Shown here: piece by piece, positions 38,506-48,290 of the stretch
Layout of the letters: every line of letters starts with the position of its first letter
Numbering within the stretch: position 1 is the first letter of the stretch
NCBI GenBank assembly: GCA_903847605.1
Contig: CAINED010000078.1
Coordinates: forward strand, 124,001-188,000
Reading direction: 5' to 3'
DNA length: 64,000 nt
DNA from: an uncultured Hyphomicrobiales bacterium
GTDB taxonomy: Bacteria > Pseudomonadota > Alphaproteobacteria > Rhizobiales > Beijerinckiaceae
Translations under genes and position numbers: made by a program
Notes under the pieces: generated by a model
What the model was told of the DNA's origin: nothing
Databases searched by the model: none
What the model saw: the letters and a program-made list of their open reading frames with translations, nothing else

Positions 38506-41079
38506 TCAGAACGAACCGCCGCCGGTGAAGCGGAAGGCCTGCTTGATGTCGAACTTGTCCTTCGACAGCACCCAGGCGTAGTCGAAGCGGATCGGACCGA
38601 GCGGCGAGGCCCAGAGGAGGCCGACACCGACCGAGGAGCGGATTGCGCCGGAGTTGCGGACATTGATGCAGTTGCCGGGACGATAAAATACACCGCCGTT
38701 TTGAACGACCCCGTTTACGACAGGCGCATTGGCAAGCGGCGCCACACAGGTCGTAGGGGTACCAACGCCGGCAATATCGGAAAAGTTCGTTCTGCCGGAG
38801 TAACCGAATAGCGATCCAGCATCCGCGAATAACGCGCCCTTCAGACCAACCTCCTTAGGAAGGCCAAATATCGGAAATTGCACTTCGGCTGTTGCACCAT
38901 AGTAGGTGGTGCCACCGAGAGCCGCAATCCGATTGTCGACGCCGGGAGACACATCGCGAGGACCAATGCCATTCGGCGCAAAGCCACGAACAAGGGTCGA
39001 GCCGACATTGAAGTTGTCGATGATACGCAGTTTCTGCCCGCCAATCGCCATCGTATGGCCGGCCTGACCGCGAACGAAACCGACAATGTCGTCCCAGATC
39101 GGATAGTAATAACGCAGGTCCGTCGTAGCGCGCGCGAATTTGGCATCGCCGCCCAAGCCCGCTACGTCTGCACGAAATTCGGCATAAATGCCGCTTGTCG
39201 GATTTCTGCCATTATCTAGCGTGCTGAAGACCACGGACATACCGGGCATCGAGGTTATACGGGAGCCCGCAGCCTCCTTGATCGCAAGCGACGCTTCGCC
39301 ATTGGTCAAGCAGTTGAGATTGGTGCCTCCGTTCGTAATCGGCGGGCCGTCTGGCAAGATCGATGGGTCAGCCGGATTTACATACCCTGGGCCTTGGAGC
39401 GCCAACTGCGCGGGCGTCAAAGGAGTTACGCCACTGATCGGAATCGTACAATCGTTATAAGGACGCTTGGCATCGTTCGGGATCTTGATTTCCGTCCGAT
39501 AGAGCGAATAGCGGAAGCCGACCGAAAGCTCTTCGGTGATCGGAATGCCCAAGCGCAGCGCGCCGCCGGCCGTGCTCGACTCGTAAACCGAATAACGGGA
39601 GTTGCGGGTTTCCTTGAAGAAGAGATCGACGCCGCCGGACAGGCGGTACCCCATGAAATAGGGCTCGGTGAACGACAGATCGATACCGCGCGAACGCTGG
39701 CCGTAGGTCACGGACGCCTTGGCGAACTGGCCGCGGCCCATAAAGTTGGCTTCGCTGACGGAGACTTCGGCGAGGAAGCCGTCCGAGGTCGAATAGCCGC
39801 CGGAGACGCCGAAGGAGCCTGTGGGCTTGTCTTCCACATCGACTATGATGACGACGCGGTCGGGAGCCGACCCCGGCGTGTTGCTGATCTTCACCGACTT
39901 GAAGAAGCCGAGATTGTTGAGGCGCTTTTCGGCGCGATCGACGAGCACGCGGTTATAGGCGTCGCCTTCGCCGAGATTGAATTCGCGGCGCACGACATAG
40001 TCGCGGGTGCGGGTATTGCCGCGCACGACGATGCGCTCAACGTAAACGCGCGGCCCCTCTTCAATTACAAAGGTCAGGGCAATCGTATGATTGCCGGGAT
40101 TGCGATCGCCGTTCGGGCGCGCCGAAGCGAAAGCATAGCCCTTGCGCGCCACTTCGCGCGTGAGTTCGGTGACGGCCTTTTCGACCTGATCGCCGTCATA
40201 GCGCTGGCCGGGCGAAATCCGGGTGCGTGAAAGAAGCGTCTCCGACGCCACGTCGGGAATGCGCGAATCCACATTCACGGACGCAATGCGGTAGGGTTGG
40301 CCTTCTTCGATGGCGATATTGACGATCCAGCCTCTGGCGGCTTCGTCGTAGCGCGAGTCGTTGCCGACGATCCGGAAATCGGCATAGCCGTTGCGAAGAT
40401 AGAAGCGGCGGATGCGCTCGAGGTCGGCGGAAATCTTGTCGGGGTCGTAGACGTCCGAGTCCTTGAACCACGACATGAAGTTCATCTGCGTCACTTCCAT
40501 GAGGTTGCGCAGACGATAGGACGAATAGGACGCGTTGCCCGAGAAGTTGATCTCGCGGATGCCGGTCTTGCCGCCCTCGTTAATTGTGTAGACGACGTCG
40601 ATGCGGCCGTTGGCCAGCGGCACCGTGCGCGCGGTCACCGAAGCGTCGCCACGGCCGGCGCGGCGGTAGACATCCTTCAGGCGCTGAATGTCGGCCTCGA
40701 CGGTGGAAGGATTATAGGCGCCGCGCGAGCGGGACTGCACTTCCCGGCTCAGCATATTGCTCTTGAGGCGGCTGTTACCCTCGAAGGCAATGCGGTTGAT
40801 CATCTGGTTTTCGACGACGCGCACGACAATGCGACCGCCATCGCGGGTCACGCGCACATCGGAGAACAGGCCTGTTGCATAGAGCTCCTTGACCGCATCG
40901 TTGATGCGGCCCTGGTCTGTTCCACGGAAGTAGGAGCGGATGGTTTCCGCATCGACGCGCTGGGTGCCCTGCACGACGATCGTCTGGGCGGAGGCCGTGG
41001 AGGCCATTACGACGACCAGTCCGATGAAGGCAACGCCAGCCATGACAAGCCGCTTAGCTAACCCACTGAAAAAAAACAT
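38506..41079 (-). CDS. bamA: Outer-membrane protein assembly factor BamA
   Basis: The central Omp85 component that folds beta-barrels into the outer membrane. 857 residues: an N-terminal hydrophobic signal (MFFFSGLAKRLVMAGVAFIG ... ASA), five POTRA domains (first at TIVVQGTQRVDAETIRSYF), and a 16-strand barrel ending in phenylalanine (FRFTGGGSF), the usual Bam recognition signature. Two long loop insertions with cysteine pairs (DCTIPISG...LNCL and TTCVAP...NCINV) make it longer than the enterobacterial protein. The start at 41079 places the signal peptide correctly. rseP is 244 bases upstream. Confidence 0.96.
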   Translation of the reverse strand: MFFFSGLAKRLVMAGVAFIGLVVVMASTASAQTIVVQGTQRVDAETIRSYFRGTDQGRINDAVKELYATGLFSDVRVTRDGGRIVVRVVENQMINRIAFEGNSRLKSNMLSREVQSRSRGAYNPSTVEADIQRLKDVYRRAGRGDASVTARTVPLANGRIDVVYTINEGGKTGIREINFSGNASYSSYRLRNLMEVTQMNFMSWFKDSDVYDPDKISADLERIRRFYLRNGYADFRIVGNDSRYDEAARGWIVNIAIEEGQPYRIASVNVDSRIPDVASETLLSRTRISPGQRYDGDQVEKAVTELTREVARKGYAFASARPNGDRNPGNHTIALTFVIEEGPRVYVERIVVRGNTRTRDYVVRREFNLGEGDAYNRVLVDRAEKRLNNLGFFKSVKISNTPGSAPDRVVIIVDVEDKPTGSFGVSGGYSTSDGFLAEVSVSEANFMGRGQFAKASVTYGQRSRGIDLSFTEPYFMGYRLSGGVDLFFKETRNSRYSVYESSTAGGALRLGIPITEELSVGFRYSLYRTEIKIPNDAKRPYNDCTIPISGVTPLTPAQLALQGPGYVNPADPSILPDGPPITNGGTNLNCLTNGEASLAIKEAAGSRITSMPGMSVVFSTLDNGRNPTSGIYAEFRADVAGLGGDAKFARATTDLRYYYPIWDDIVGFVRGQAGHTMAIGGQKLRIIDNFNVGSTLVRGFAPNGIGPRDVSPGVDNRIAALGGTTYYGATAEVQFPIFGLPKEVGLKGALFADAGSLFGYSGRTNFSDIAGVGTPTTCVAPLANAPVVNGVVQNGGVFYRPGNCINVRNSGAIRSSVGVGLLWASPLGPIRFDYAWVLSKDKFDIKQAFRFTGGGSF

Positions 41080-41323
41080 CGCCTGACCGATCCCCGTCAC
41101 ATTCCAGACTGCCGGACACAACATCCCGAGGATGCCGCGCGCCTGATGCTAAACCTCTGAGCTTGCATCAAGTCTTGGCCCGGAATCGCGAGTCGCTCAT
41201 CCGGGCACCCTTGCCTGAAAGCTTCTACAAGGTTTAGGCAACCATGCAAATGTTCTTTTGTCCGGTAGAAGTGAATTTACGGTTCGCGTTGCCGGGACGA
41301 CACGATTTATGGTTTATCGCCAG

Positions 41324-42475
41324 TTAACCGAACAATCTCAACAACTTCGGCCCTACCTGGATGATGTCGTTGAAGGTCGCGAAGACCATCAGCGCCAGCA
41401 CCATGGCAAGCCCGATGCGAAAGCCGATTTCCTGCCCCTTCTGCGACAGCGGCCGGCCCTTCAGCGCCTCGGCGGCGAAGTAGAGCAAATGGCCTCCATC
41501 CAGTGGCGGGATCGGAAACAGGTTCAGAAGACCAACGGAAATCGACAGAATTGCGGCCAGATTGACCAGAGCGACCAGACTGATCTTGGCGATCTCACCG
41601 GAAACCTCGGCAATCCGGATCGGTCCTGAGATCTGCGCCGGCGATTCCTTGCCGACGAAGAGCCCACCGATGTAGGACACAGTGCGTTCCACGACGAACC
41701 AGGTCTCGTGAGCGCCCTCGACGACGGCCGCGCCGAGGCCGTATTCGCGAACCCGCCAGTCCTCGCGGTTATTCGACGCGGTCACGCCCAGAATACCCGC
41801 GCGATGCTTGCCGAATGGCGTATCGAGATCGCGGCGTACGGGGGTCGCCACCAGCGTGACATCGCGATTGCCGCGTTCGACGACGAAAGTCATGGACTCA
41901 TCGCCGCCAGAGGCCTGCACGATGCGCTGCATTTCGTTCCAGCTCGCAATTTTGCGGCCGTCGATGGATACGATGAGATCGCCGGGCTGAAAGCCGGCCT
42001 TTTCGGCGGCTTCCCCTGCCCGCACGGATGCAATGCGCGGCGCAAGCTCGCCCTTGCCGGAAATCCAGAAGATGCCGGTGAAGATGACGATGGCAAGCAG
42101 GAAATTGGCGATCGGGCCGGCGGCGACGATGGCGGCGCGGCGGCCGACGGATTGGCCGTAGAGGCTGATCTTGCGCTCTTCCGGAGTCATCGAGTTTTCG
42201 ATCTCTTCGCTCGACATGCTCGCGGCGTTGGCGTCGCCGTAGAATTTGACATAGCCGCCGAGGGGAATGAGCGCGAGGCGCCAGCGCGTGCCCTTCTTGT
42301 CGGTGAAGGAAAACAGCTCGGGGCCGAAGCCGATGGAAAAGGCCTCGACCTTGACGCCACACCAGCGTCCAACGAGAAAATGGCCAAGCTCGTGGAAGAA
42401 GACGACCCCGCTCAGGACCGCGATGAACGGCACGAGATAACCCACGAAACTCCAAAGCGTCTGAAAAATGCTCAT
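41324..42475 (-). CDS. rseP: Site-2 protease RseP (M50 family)
   Basis: An intramembrane zinc protease that cleaves anti-sigma factors and signal-peptide remnants. The 383-residue product has HELGH at residues 28-32 in the first transmembrane helix, one or two PDZ-like segments (FQPGDLIVSIDGRKIASWNE), and the C-terminal NLFPIPPLDGGHLLYF ligand motif. The start MSIFQTLWSF at 42475 is preferred over 42490. Its place between dxr and bamA is standard, linking envelope stress control to outer-membrane assembly. Confidence 0.95.
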   Translation of the reverse strand: MSIFQTLWSFVGYLVPFIAVLSGVVFFHELGHFLVGRWCGVKVEAFSIGFGPELFSFTDKKGTRWRLALIPLGGYVKFYGDANAASMSSEEIENSMTPEERKISLYGQSVGRRAAIVAAGPIANFLLAIVIFTGIFWISGKGELAPRIASVRAGEAAEKAGFQPGDLIVSIDGRKIASWNEMQRIVQASGGDESMTFVVERGNRDVTLVATPVRRDLDTPFGKHRAGILGVTASNNREDWRVREYGLGAAVVEGAHETWFVVERTVSYIGGLFVGKESPAQISGPIRIAEVSGEIAKISLVALVNLAAILSISVGLLNLFPIPPLDGGHLLYFAAEALKGRPLSQKGQEIGFRIGLAMVLALMVFATFNDIIQVGPKLLRLFG

Positions 42476-42532
42476 CCTGGCCTCACGCATCTGCCTGCGA
42501 AGGCCCGAGCCCTCGTAGTTACCAAATCATTA

Positions 42533-43750
42533 CTACCGGCCAATCGGTACCTGAGCCAAGATGGTACGCGCCCTTTCTCTCGCAATATGGTCAACGGCAA
42601 GAGCCTCATTAATATTTGACAGTAAACGAGCTTCGCCGTTACGCGCCATGTCGTTGCAGACAGTTTCGACGAGCGTGCAGATGTTCGCGAATGGCAGGTC
42701 GCCGGCGAGAAATGCAGCCACGGCGATTTCATTGGCGGCATTGAGAACGGTTGGCATTGCGCCCCCCGTCCGCAACGCCTCTATGGCGACCTTGAGCGCG
42801 GGAAAGCGCGCATGATCAGGCCTTTCGAAGGTGAGGCTGCCAAGTTCGGCAAGATCGAGACGCCGCGCCGTCGTCGGGACGCGATCCGGCCAGCCGAGGC
42901 AATGGGCGATCGGCACTTTCATGTCGGGATGCGAAAGGCCCGCGACCAGCGCGCCATCGGCAAAGCTGACAAGGCCATGGACGATGGACTGCGGGTGGAC
43001 GAGCACGTCGAGCTTTTCGGCGGGAATGGCGAAGAGATGATGCGCCTCTATGAGTTCGAGGCCCTTGTTCATCAGACCCGCCGAATCCACGGTGACCTTC
43101 GGACCCATCAGCCAGTTCGGGTGCAAGAGCGCCTGCTCAGGCGTCGCCGCGTCGATCTGGGCCTTCGTCCACGTGCGAAACGGTCCGCCCGAGGCCGTCA
43201 GTATCATTTTCTCGACAGTGTCGGGAGATGCGCCGCCCAGCGCCTGAAAAATCGCATTGTGTTCGCTGTCCATCGGCAGAACACGACATCCGGCGGCGGC
43301 GGCGGCGCGCATGAAAGGTTCGCCGGCGCAGACCAGAGTTTCCTTGTTGGCGAGCGCGATCGTTCGGCCGGGAGCGATGGCGGCGAATGTCGGCTCGACG
43401 CCCGCGGCGCCGGTGATCGCGCCGACCACCATATCGGCGGGACGGGTCGCAGCTTCGATTATGGCGTTGCGGCCGGACGCGGCTTCAATTCCGCTGCCGG
43501 CCAAAGCCTCGCGCAGATCGGCGAGCGCGCTCTCGTCGGCAATCACGGCGCACCGGGCGCGCAGCTCGCGAGCCATTGCCGCCAGCGCGAGGGCGTCGCG
43601 ACCGCCGACGACCGCCTCGACCTCGAACCGGCCGGGCGCCTCGCGGATAACCTGGGCGGTCGAACGGCCGATCGAGCCCGTCGCGCCAAGGATCGACACC
43701 CGGCGGAGGCCGGATTCAAGTAAATTATTCACTTGAAATTGCACATCCAT
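42533..43750 (-). CDS. dxr: 1-deoxy-D-xylulose-5-phosphate reductoisomerase
   Basis: Makes 2-C-methyl-D-erythritol-4-phosphate, the committed step of the non-mevalonate isoprenoid pathway and the target of fosmidomycin. The 405-residue product has the NADPH loop VSILGATGSIGRSTAQV, the metal and substrate motifs MDSEHNAIFQ and LTASGGPFR, and NKGLELIEAHHLF. AAAAGG lies directly against the ATG, so a GTG a few codons downstream is an alternative start. cdsA precedes it by 21 bases. Confidence 0.96.
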   Translation of the reverse strand: MDVQFQVNNLLESGLRRVSILGATGSIGRSTAQVIREAPGRFEVEAVVGGRDALALAAMARELRARCAVIADESALADLREALAGSGIEAASGRNAIIEAATRPADMVVGAITGAAGVEPTFAAIAPGRTIALANKETLVCAGEPFMRAAAAAGCRVLPMDSEHNAIFQALGGASPDTVEKMILTASGGPFRTWTKAQIDAATPEQALLHPNWLMGPKVTVDSAGLMNKGLELIEAHHLFAIPAEKLDVLVHPQSIVHGLVSFADGALVAGLSHPDMKVPIAHCLGWPDRVPTTARRLDLAELGSLTFERPDHARFPALKVAIEALRTGGAMPTVLNAANEIAVAAFLAGDLPFANICTLVETVCNDMARNGEARLLSNINEALAVDHIARERARTILAQVPIGR

Positions 43751-43771
43751 CCTTTTGATATTCCGATTATT

Positions 43772-44590
43772 CTACCACAGCAGAAGACCGGTCGCCGGAT
43801 TGGCGCTGCCGCCGCGAAGCAGGCCTATCAGCGCCGCCGCACCGCAGGCGGCGATGAAGCCGTCCAGACGATCCATGAACCCGCCATGGCCTGGTATCAG
43901 CTGGCTCGCATCCTTGACGCCGAAGCGGCGCTTGATCGAGGATTCGAAGAGATCCCCGCCCTGCGAAACAGCACCAAGGACAAGGCCGAGAATGACAAAG
44001 GCAACGATCGAGCGCTGGGTCGGAGGGACTTGCACAATCAGCGCGACAAGGCCAGCCAACATGCCGCCGGTCACGCCGCAGATGAATCCCGACCATGTCT
44101 TGGACGGCGACACTTGCGGCCAGAGTTTCGGGCCGCCGATGAGCCGGCCTCCGAAATAGGCAAGAATATCCGTGCCCCAGACCACGGCGAACAGCCAGAG
44201 AATGGCGTTGAAGCCATTATAGACCGACAGGCGCAGGCTCGTGACCGAAAGCAGGAGAATGGCGGCGTAAACAAAGCCCGTCGCGGCCCAAATGGGCTTT
44301 GCGTTCCGTTCGAGGATCGCGAGCACGGCAGCGCCCAAAACCGCTGCAAGCGCGGCGAATTCGAGCGCACCGTTGGCGACCAGCCCGGCCGCCACAGCGA
44401 GCACAGCTGCCGAAATGCCGGAGGACAGCGTGCGTCGCTGCGATCCGATCAGCCCCAGCCATTCCCAGACGATAGCGGCAGAAGCGATGAACCAGAAGGC
44501 GACGAACCAGCGCCCGCCCAGCCATAACGCACCCAGCGCGAGCGCGACCATTACGATGGCTGAGGCAACGCGCGGTAAAAGATCACTCAT
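43772..44590 (-). CDS. cdsA: Phosphatidate cytidylyltransferase
   Basis: Forms CDP-diacylglycerol from phosphatidate and CTP, the branch point of bacterial phospholipid synthesis. The 272-residue polytopic membrane protein carries the CDS signature: SPSKTWSGFICG, then SIKRRFGVKDASQLIPGHGG followed by FMDRLDG. Start MSDLLPRVASAIVMV at 44590 is chosen over 44611. It lies in the usual uppS-cdsA-dxr order. Confidence 0.95.
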   Translation of the reverse strand: MSDLLPRVASAIVMVALALGALWLGGRWFVAFWFIASAAIVWEWLGLIGSQRRTLSSGISAAVLAVAAGLVANGALEFAALAAVLGAAVLAILERNAKPIWAATGFVYAAILLLSVTSLRLSVYNGFNAILWLFAVVWGTDILAYFGGRLIGGPKLWPQVSPSKTWSGFICGVTGGMLAGLVALIVQVPPTQRSIVAFVILGLVLGAVSQGGDLFESSIKRRFGVKDASQLIPGHGGFMDRLDGFIAACGAAALIGLLRGGSANPATGLLLW

Positions 44591-44656
44591 TGGCCTCGCG
44601 CCTTCCCCCACGCCCCGGCGCGGCCCCTACCCTGCATCCCGGCGAATTTCACCGGG

Positions 44657-45457
44657 TCAGGAGCCTGTCATGACCTTGAGGCCGTTGGTCGCCCCGCCCG
44701 TTACCACACCCGGGAGCGCTCCGAAACGCCGTTCGCGCGCCGCGAACTGCGCCAGCGCCTGATCGAAGGCGGCCTTGTCGAAATCGGGCCAATGCTGCGG
44801 CAGGAAAACGAATTCCGCATAGGCCGCCTGCCACATCAGGAAATTCGACAGCCGTTGCTCGCCTGATGTGCGGATGATGAGATCGGGATCGGGAATATCC
44901 GGCGCGAACATCGCGCCGCTCAGGCGATCCATGTCGATTTCATCCGCGCGCATCTCGCCGCGCGCCACCATCTCCACGAGGCGGCGCGCCGCGTCCGCGA
45001 TTTCCTGCCGGCTGCCGTAATTGAAGGCGACGACCAGCGTCATGTTGGCGTTGCCGCGGGTCATCGCTTCGGCTTCGTCGATCAGGGCGATGATGTCAGG
45101 CGGCACGTTTTCGCGCGAACCGATGACGCGCACCCGCACGCCGTTGCCGTGCAATTCGGCCAGATCGTTGCGGATGAAGCGGCGCAGGAGGCCCATGAGA
45201 TAGGTGACTTCCTGCGCTGGCCGCCGCCAGTTCTCGGTCGAGAAGGCATATATCGTCAGGAATGGAATTCGGTAATCGCCGGCGATGCGGATGGCGCGGC
45301 GCAGCGCCTCGACGCCGCGGCGATGGCCTTCGACGCGAGGCAGTCCTCTCGCCGCCGCCCAGCGGCCGTTGCCGTCCATGATGATGCCGATATGGCGCGG
45401 CATGACGCCCGCTTCCGGAGCGGGAAAGTCACTGCCCTGTTTATTGTCATCCCGCAT
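44657..45457 (-). CDS. uppS: Undecaprenyl diphosphate synthase
   Basis: Condenses isopentenyl diphosphate units onto farnesyl diphosphate to build the C55 lipid carrier for peptidoglycan and O-antigen. The cis-prenyltransferase shows the catalytic Asp in [24 protein letters not shown] and the C-terminal [20 protein letters not shown]. With the start at 45457 ([14 protein letters not shown]) the product is 266 residues, near family length; ATGs at 45487 and 45523 are possible but add residues without similarity, and none has a clear ribosome site. Confidence 0.94.
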   Translation of the reverse strand: MRDDNKQGSDFPAPEAGVMPRHIGIIMDGNGRWAAARGLPRVEGHRRGVEALRRAIRIAGDYRIPFLTIYAFSTENWRRPAQEVTYLMGLLRRFIRNDLAELHGNGVRVRVIGSRENVPPDIIALIDEAEAMTRGNANMTLVVAFNYGSRQEIADAARRLVEMVARGEMRADEIDMDRLSGAMFAPDIPDPDLIIRTSGEQRLSNFLMWQAAYAEFVFLPQHWPDFDKAAFDQALAQFAARERRFGALPGVVTGGATNGLKVMTGS

Positions 45458-45587
45458 CTGGAGCCCCGCCGCCGGCTCTGGGTTCATCCCGAAAAGGCCG
45501 CAGGGCCTTTCTGCAATGAACATGCTTCAATTTACTAAATACCCGCGCGATTTAGCGGTGGCCTGCCGCAATGCGCGCTCGCACGCA

Positions 45588-46148
45588 CTACACCTGCATG
45601 ATTTCCTTTTCCTTCGAGGCAAGAAGCTGATCGATCTCGGTCACGGCCGAATCGGTCGCCTTTTGCACGCTGGCCTCGTGACGCTTGCCGTCGTCCTCGC
45701 TGATGGCCTTGTCCTTCACCAGTTTCTTCGCCTGGTCGATGCCATCCTTGCGCACATGGCGTACGGCAATTTTTGCCTCTTCCGCATATTTGTGCGCGAC
45801 CTTCACAAGTTCCTTGCGGCGCTGTTCGTTCAGCTCGGGAATGCGAATGCGCATCACCTGCCCCTCGGTCTGCGGATTGAGGCCGAGATTGGAATCGCGA
45901 ATGGCCTTTTCGACCGCCTGCACCATGCCGCGATCCCAGACCTGGACCGAAAGCAGCCGCGCCTCCGGCACGCTGACAGTCGCGACCTGCGATAGCGGCA
46001 TGTGTGCCCCGTAGGCATCCACCGTGATCGGCTCCAACAGGCTCGCCGAGGCCCGGCCGGTGCGCAGGCCGCCCAACTCGTGCTTGAGGGACTGAATCGC
46101 GCCTGTCATGCGGCGCTGGATGTCCGGGAGATCGAATGTTCCGCTCAT
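45588..46148 (-). CDS. frr: Ribosome recycling factor
   Basis: Splits post-termination ribosomes together with EF-G. The 186-residue product has the expected length and motifs: [64 protein letters not shown] and [12 protein letters not shown]. It lies between pyrH and uppS, as in most proteobacteria. Confidence 0.97.
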   Translation of the reverse strand: MSGTFDLPDIQRRMTGAIQSLKHELGGLRTGRASASLLEPITVDAYGAHMPLSQVATVSVPEARLLSVQVWDRGMVQAVEKAIRDSNLGLNPQTEGQVMRIRIPELNEQRRKELVKVAHKYAEEAKIAVRHVRKDGIDQAKKLVKDKAISEDDGKRHEASVQKATDSAVTEIDQLLASKEKEIMQV

Positions 46149-46284
46149 GGGAATAACCCTGTCCGTTCCTGACCGGCAAAGTCACTCTGCGCGCCGGCTC
46201 GCCGTTTCCATTCTACCGGGCCGTCCGGCCCGCCTCCACTGGCTTTGTTCAGCCTTTGTGGTTTTGCTGTGAAGAGATTTGGGC

Positions 46285-47013
46285 TCAAGGCACGACGACC
46301 GTTGCCTTGCTGTCTCCCTTCAGCGCAGCGGTGATAGCGCCTTCCTCCGCCAAACGGAACACGACAATCTCGATCCTGTTTTCGCGCGCGATCGCGAAAG
46401 CGGCCGTGTCCATGACGCCGAGATTCTTGGCGATGGCTTCGTCGTGCGTGAGGCGGTCGTAGCGAACGGCGTTCGGGTCCTTCTTGGGATCGGCCGAATA
46501 GACGCCATCAACCTGCGTCGCCTTGAGAACGGCGTCGGCGGAGAGTTCCGCTGCGCGCAAGGCCGCCCCGGTGTCGGTGGTGAAAAAGGGATTGCCGGTG
46601 CCGCCGGCCAGAACGATCACCCTGCCCTTGCCGAGATGATTGAGCGCCGCCTGCCGCGAATAGGGCTGGCAGACATAGGGCATGGGCACGGCGGACAAAG
46701 CACGCGCCGGCTGGCCCGATTTTTCGATAGCATGCTCGACGGCGAGCGCATTCATCACGGTCGCCAGCATGCCGATGGAATCGGCGCGCGCCCGGTCGAT
46801 GCCCTTGTCGGCGCCCTGTATGCCGCGGAAAAAGTTGCCGCCGCCGACGACGATGGCGATCTCGACACCGAGTGCAACGGCAGACTTGATGTCGCGAGCG
46901 ATGCGCTCGAGCGTCGGCTGATCGAGGCCATGCGACAACGGCCCCATCAACGCTTCGCCCGAAAGTTTCAGGACGACGCGCTTCCAAGGTAGCGACTTGC
47001 CAGCGATGGCCAT
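46285..47013 (-). CDS. pyrH: Uridylate kinase
   Basis: Phosphorylates UMP to UDP; a hexameric bacterial enzyme regulated by GTP and UTP. 242 residues with KRVVLKLSGEALMG, IAIVVGGGNFFRG, the UMP-binding DTGAALRAAEL and VDGVYSADPKKDP. The frame stays open for 63 more codons upstream through a hairpin array, translating as repeats of a proline-, serine- and glycine-rich unit; these are not part of the enzyme. The ATG at 47013 (MAIAGKSLPWKR) is the real start. Confidence 0.96.
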   Translation of the reverse strand: MAIAGKSLPWKRVVLKLSGEALMGPLSHGLDQPTLERIARDIKSAVALGVEIAIVVGGGNFFRGIQGADKGIDRARADSIGMLATVMNALAVEHAIEKSGQPARALSAVPMPYVCQPYSRQAALNHLGKGRVIVLAGGTGNPFFTTDTGAALRAAELSADAVLKATQVDGVYSADPKKDPNAVRYDRLTHDEAIAKNLGVMDTAAFAIARENRIEIVVFRLAEEGAITAALKGDSKATVVVP

Positions 47014-47103
47014 GGGATTCCCCGGTGCGGGCAGATCGCCTGCCCCACGCCTCGTGCTAATCCGATTCGCGCCGCAGCGACAGATTTGGCGGCGGCAAAA
47101 CGG

Positions 47104-47250
47104 TTGAGCCGCCGAGCGGGGGAAGGTTTTCTCAAAGATTGAGCCCCCTGAGCGGGGGGCCAAGTTCTTCAAAAAAGTTGAGCCCCCCGAGCGGGGGGCC
47201 AAGGTTTTCTAAAAGATTGAGCCCCCCGAGCGGGGGGCTCAGGGGGCTCG
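47104..47250. repeat. Array of four GC-rich hairpin repeats upstream of pyrH
   Basis: Four direct copies of a 35-39-base unit beginning TTGAGCC start at 47104, 47139, 47178 and 47217. Each contains a near-perfect palindrome of the type GCCCCCCGAGCGGGGGGC followed by a short linker such as CAAGGTTTTCTAAAAGA. Copies 3 and 4 are nearly identical; copy 1 is the most degraded. The linkers have T-runs on one strand and A-runs on the other, so each unit resembles a small bidirectional terminator. The array occupies most of the 303-base gap between pyrH and the next gene. Confidence 0.8.
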
Positions 47251-47316
47251 CGACGGAACCACAACTTCGAGGGGCGGGGGCGGGGTCAGCTGCGGTCGTC
47301 GTTTCCTATGTTCAGA

Positions 47317-47607
47317 TCAGTTGCAGACGCGGATGCGGCGGTAGCCGACGAAGTCGCCCCAGCTGTTGTGGACGGCGCGCTTCTCGATCCAGCAGTTGCC
47401 GCCGGAGACATAGTAGCCACCGCCGTAGGAAGGCGCGGCGTAAGCATGCGAGGCAGCGCCGATCGCCAGCGCGCCAACAGCGAGGCCGCCGAAGAAAGCT
47501 GCGTTGCGGCCGAACTTCGCTTCCGCAGGCGCGGTCGAGGCGGCGAGGGTCACGCCCAGCGTGAGGGCGGCAAGGGTTCCGGTGGCGATCTTCTTGAAGG
47601 TGTTCAT
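47317..47607 (-). CDS. Small secreted protein of unknown function
   Basis: A 96-residue protein with a clear signal peptide (MNTFKKIATGTLAALTLGVT ... APAEA) and a mature part holding a Gly/Ala-rich hydrophobic stretch and a C-terminal YYVSGGNCWIEKRAV...FVGYRRIRVC motif with two cysteines. Similar short exported proteins are common in rhizobia and have no known function. An AGGAGAG site lies before the ATG; the upstream ATG at 47676 adds 23 residues with no signal character and is rejected. Confidence 0.8.
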   Translation of the reverse strand: MNTFKKIATGTLAALTLGVTLAASTAPAEAKFGRNAAFFGGLAVGALAIGAASHAYAAPSYGGGYYVSGGNCWIEKRAVHNSWGDFVGYRRIRVCN

Positions 47608-47721
47608 CGTTCTCTCTCCTGATTTGGCAGCGGCGTCCTTGCCGTCTGTCGATGGTTGGAGATTAGGCGAGAACAACTTTGGCCGATGTGCGCACGCGCA
47701 CGCGACGACAGGCAGACTTTT

Positions 47722-48222
47722 TCACCCGTTAAGACGCCAGATCGAAAAATTCAAAATGGCTGCAAATGATACCCACGCAAGATAAGGCAGCAGCAGCGCA
47801 CCGGACAGCGTATCGATGCGCCAGAATACGACAATGGTTGCCGCGATCGATAGCCATAGCGGCACGATGACAACGAAGCCCAACAGCGGACTTTGCGCAG
47901 CAAAGAACGCCCACGACCACGCTGCATTCAGCGCGATCTGAAAGAGAAACAGCGCGACGGCGGTCGCCCTGCCCTGCGTGAATACGGGTGTGCGCAGCAC
48001 GCGATAAAACGAATAGGCCATCATCGCGAAAAGCGCCGTCCATACCGGCCCAAAAATCCAGTTCGGGGGATTGAAGGACGGCTTGACCAGACCCGCATAC
48101 CAGCCGGTAATTTGAGGCATGGTGGCGATATTGCCGAGAACCGAAGCCGCGATGACAGGCGCGACGGCGAGCAGAGCTGTAATCAGCCAGTGGCGCTCTG
48201 GCGTGCTGACATTATCGCGCAT
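47722..48222 (-). CDS. tspO: TspO/MBR-family membrane protein
   Basis: TspO proteins are five-helix membrane proteins that bind porphyrins and modulate tetrapyrrole or stress responses. The 166-residue product has five hydrophobic segments and the family motifs WYAGLVKPSFNPPNWIFGPVW, a tryptophan-rich fourth helix (LNAAWSWAFFAAQSP) and LLLPYLAWVSFAAILNFSIW. It lies 68 bases after a transporter gene on the same strand and may be read together with it. Confidence 0.92.
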   Translation of the reverse strand: MRDNVSTPERHWLITALLAVAPVIAASVLGNIATMPQITGWYAGLVKPSFNPPNWIFGPVWTALFAMMAYSFYRVLRTPVFTQGRATAVALFLFQIALNAAWSWAFFAAQSPLLGFVVIVPLWLSIAATIVVFWRIDTLSGALLLPYLAWVSFAAILNFSIWRLNG

Positions 48223-48290
48223 CGAAATCTCCCATGAAAGGTATCACGGGAGATAGGCGCGAATGTCCCAGCGGCAAGCGTTGCTGAAAT

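Noticed and set aside
47014..47202. N-terminal extension of pyrH through the hairpin array
   Set aside because: It would add a Pro/Ser/Gly repeat to a highly conserved kinase whose normal start is present at 47013.
47104..47250. Possible CRISPR array
   Set aside because: Only four units, self-complementary repeats, and short related linkers instead of unique spacers of constant length.
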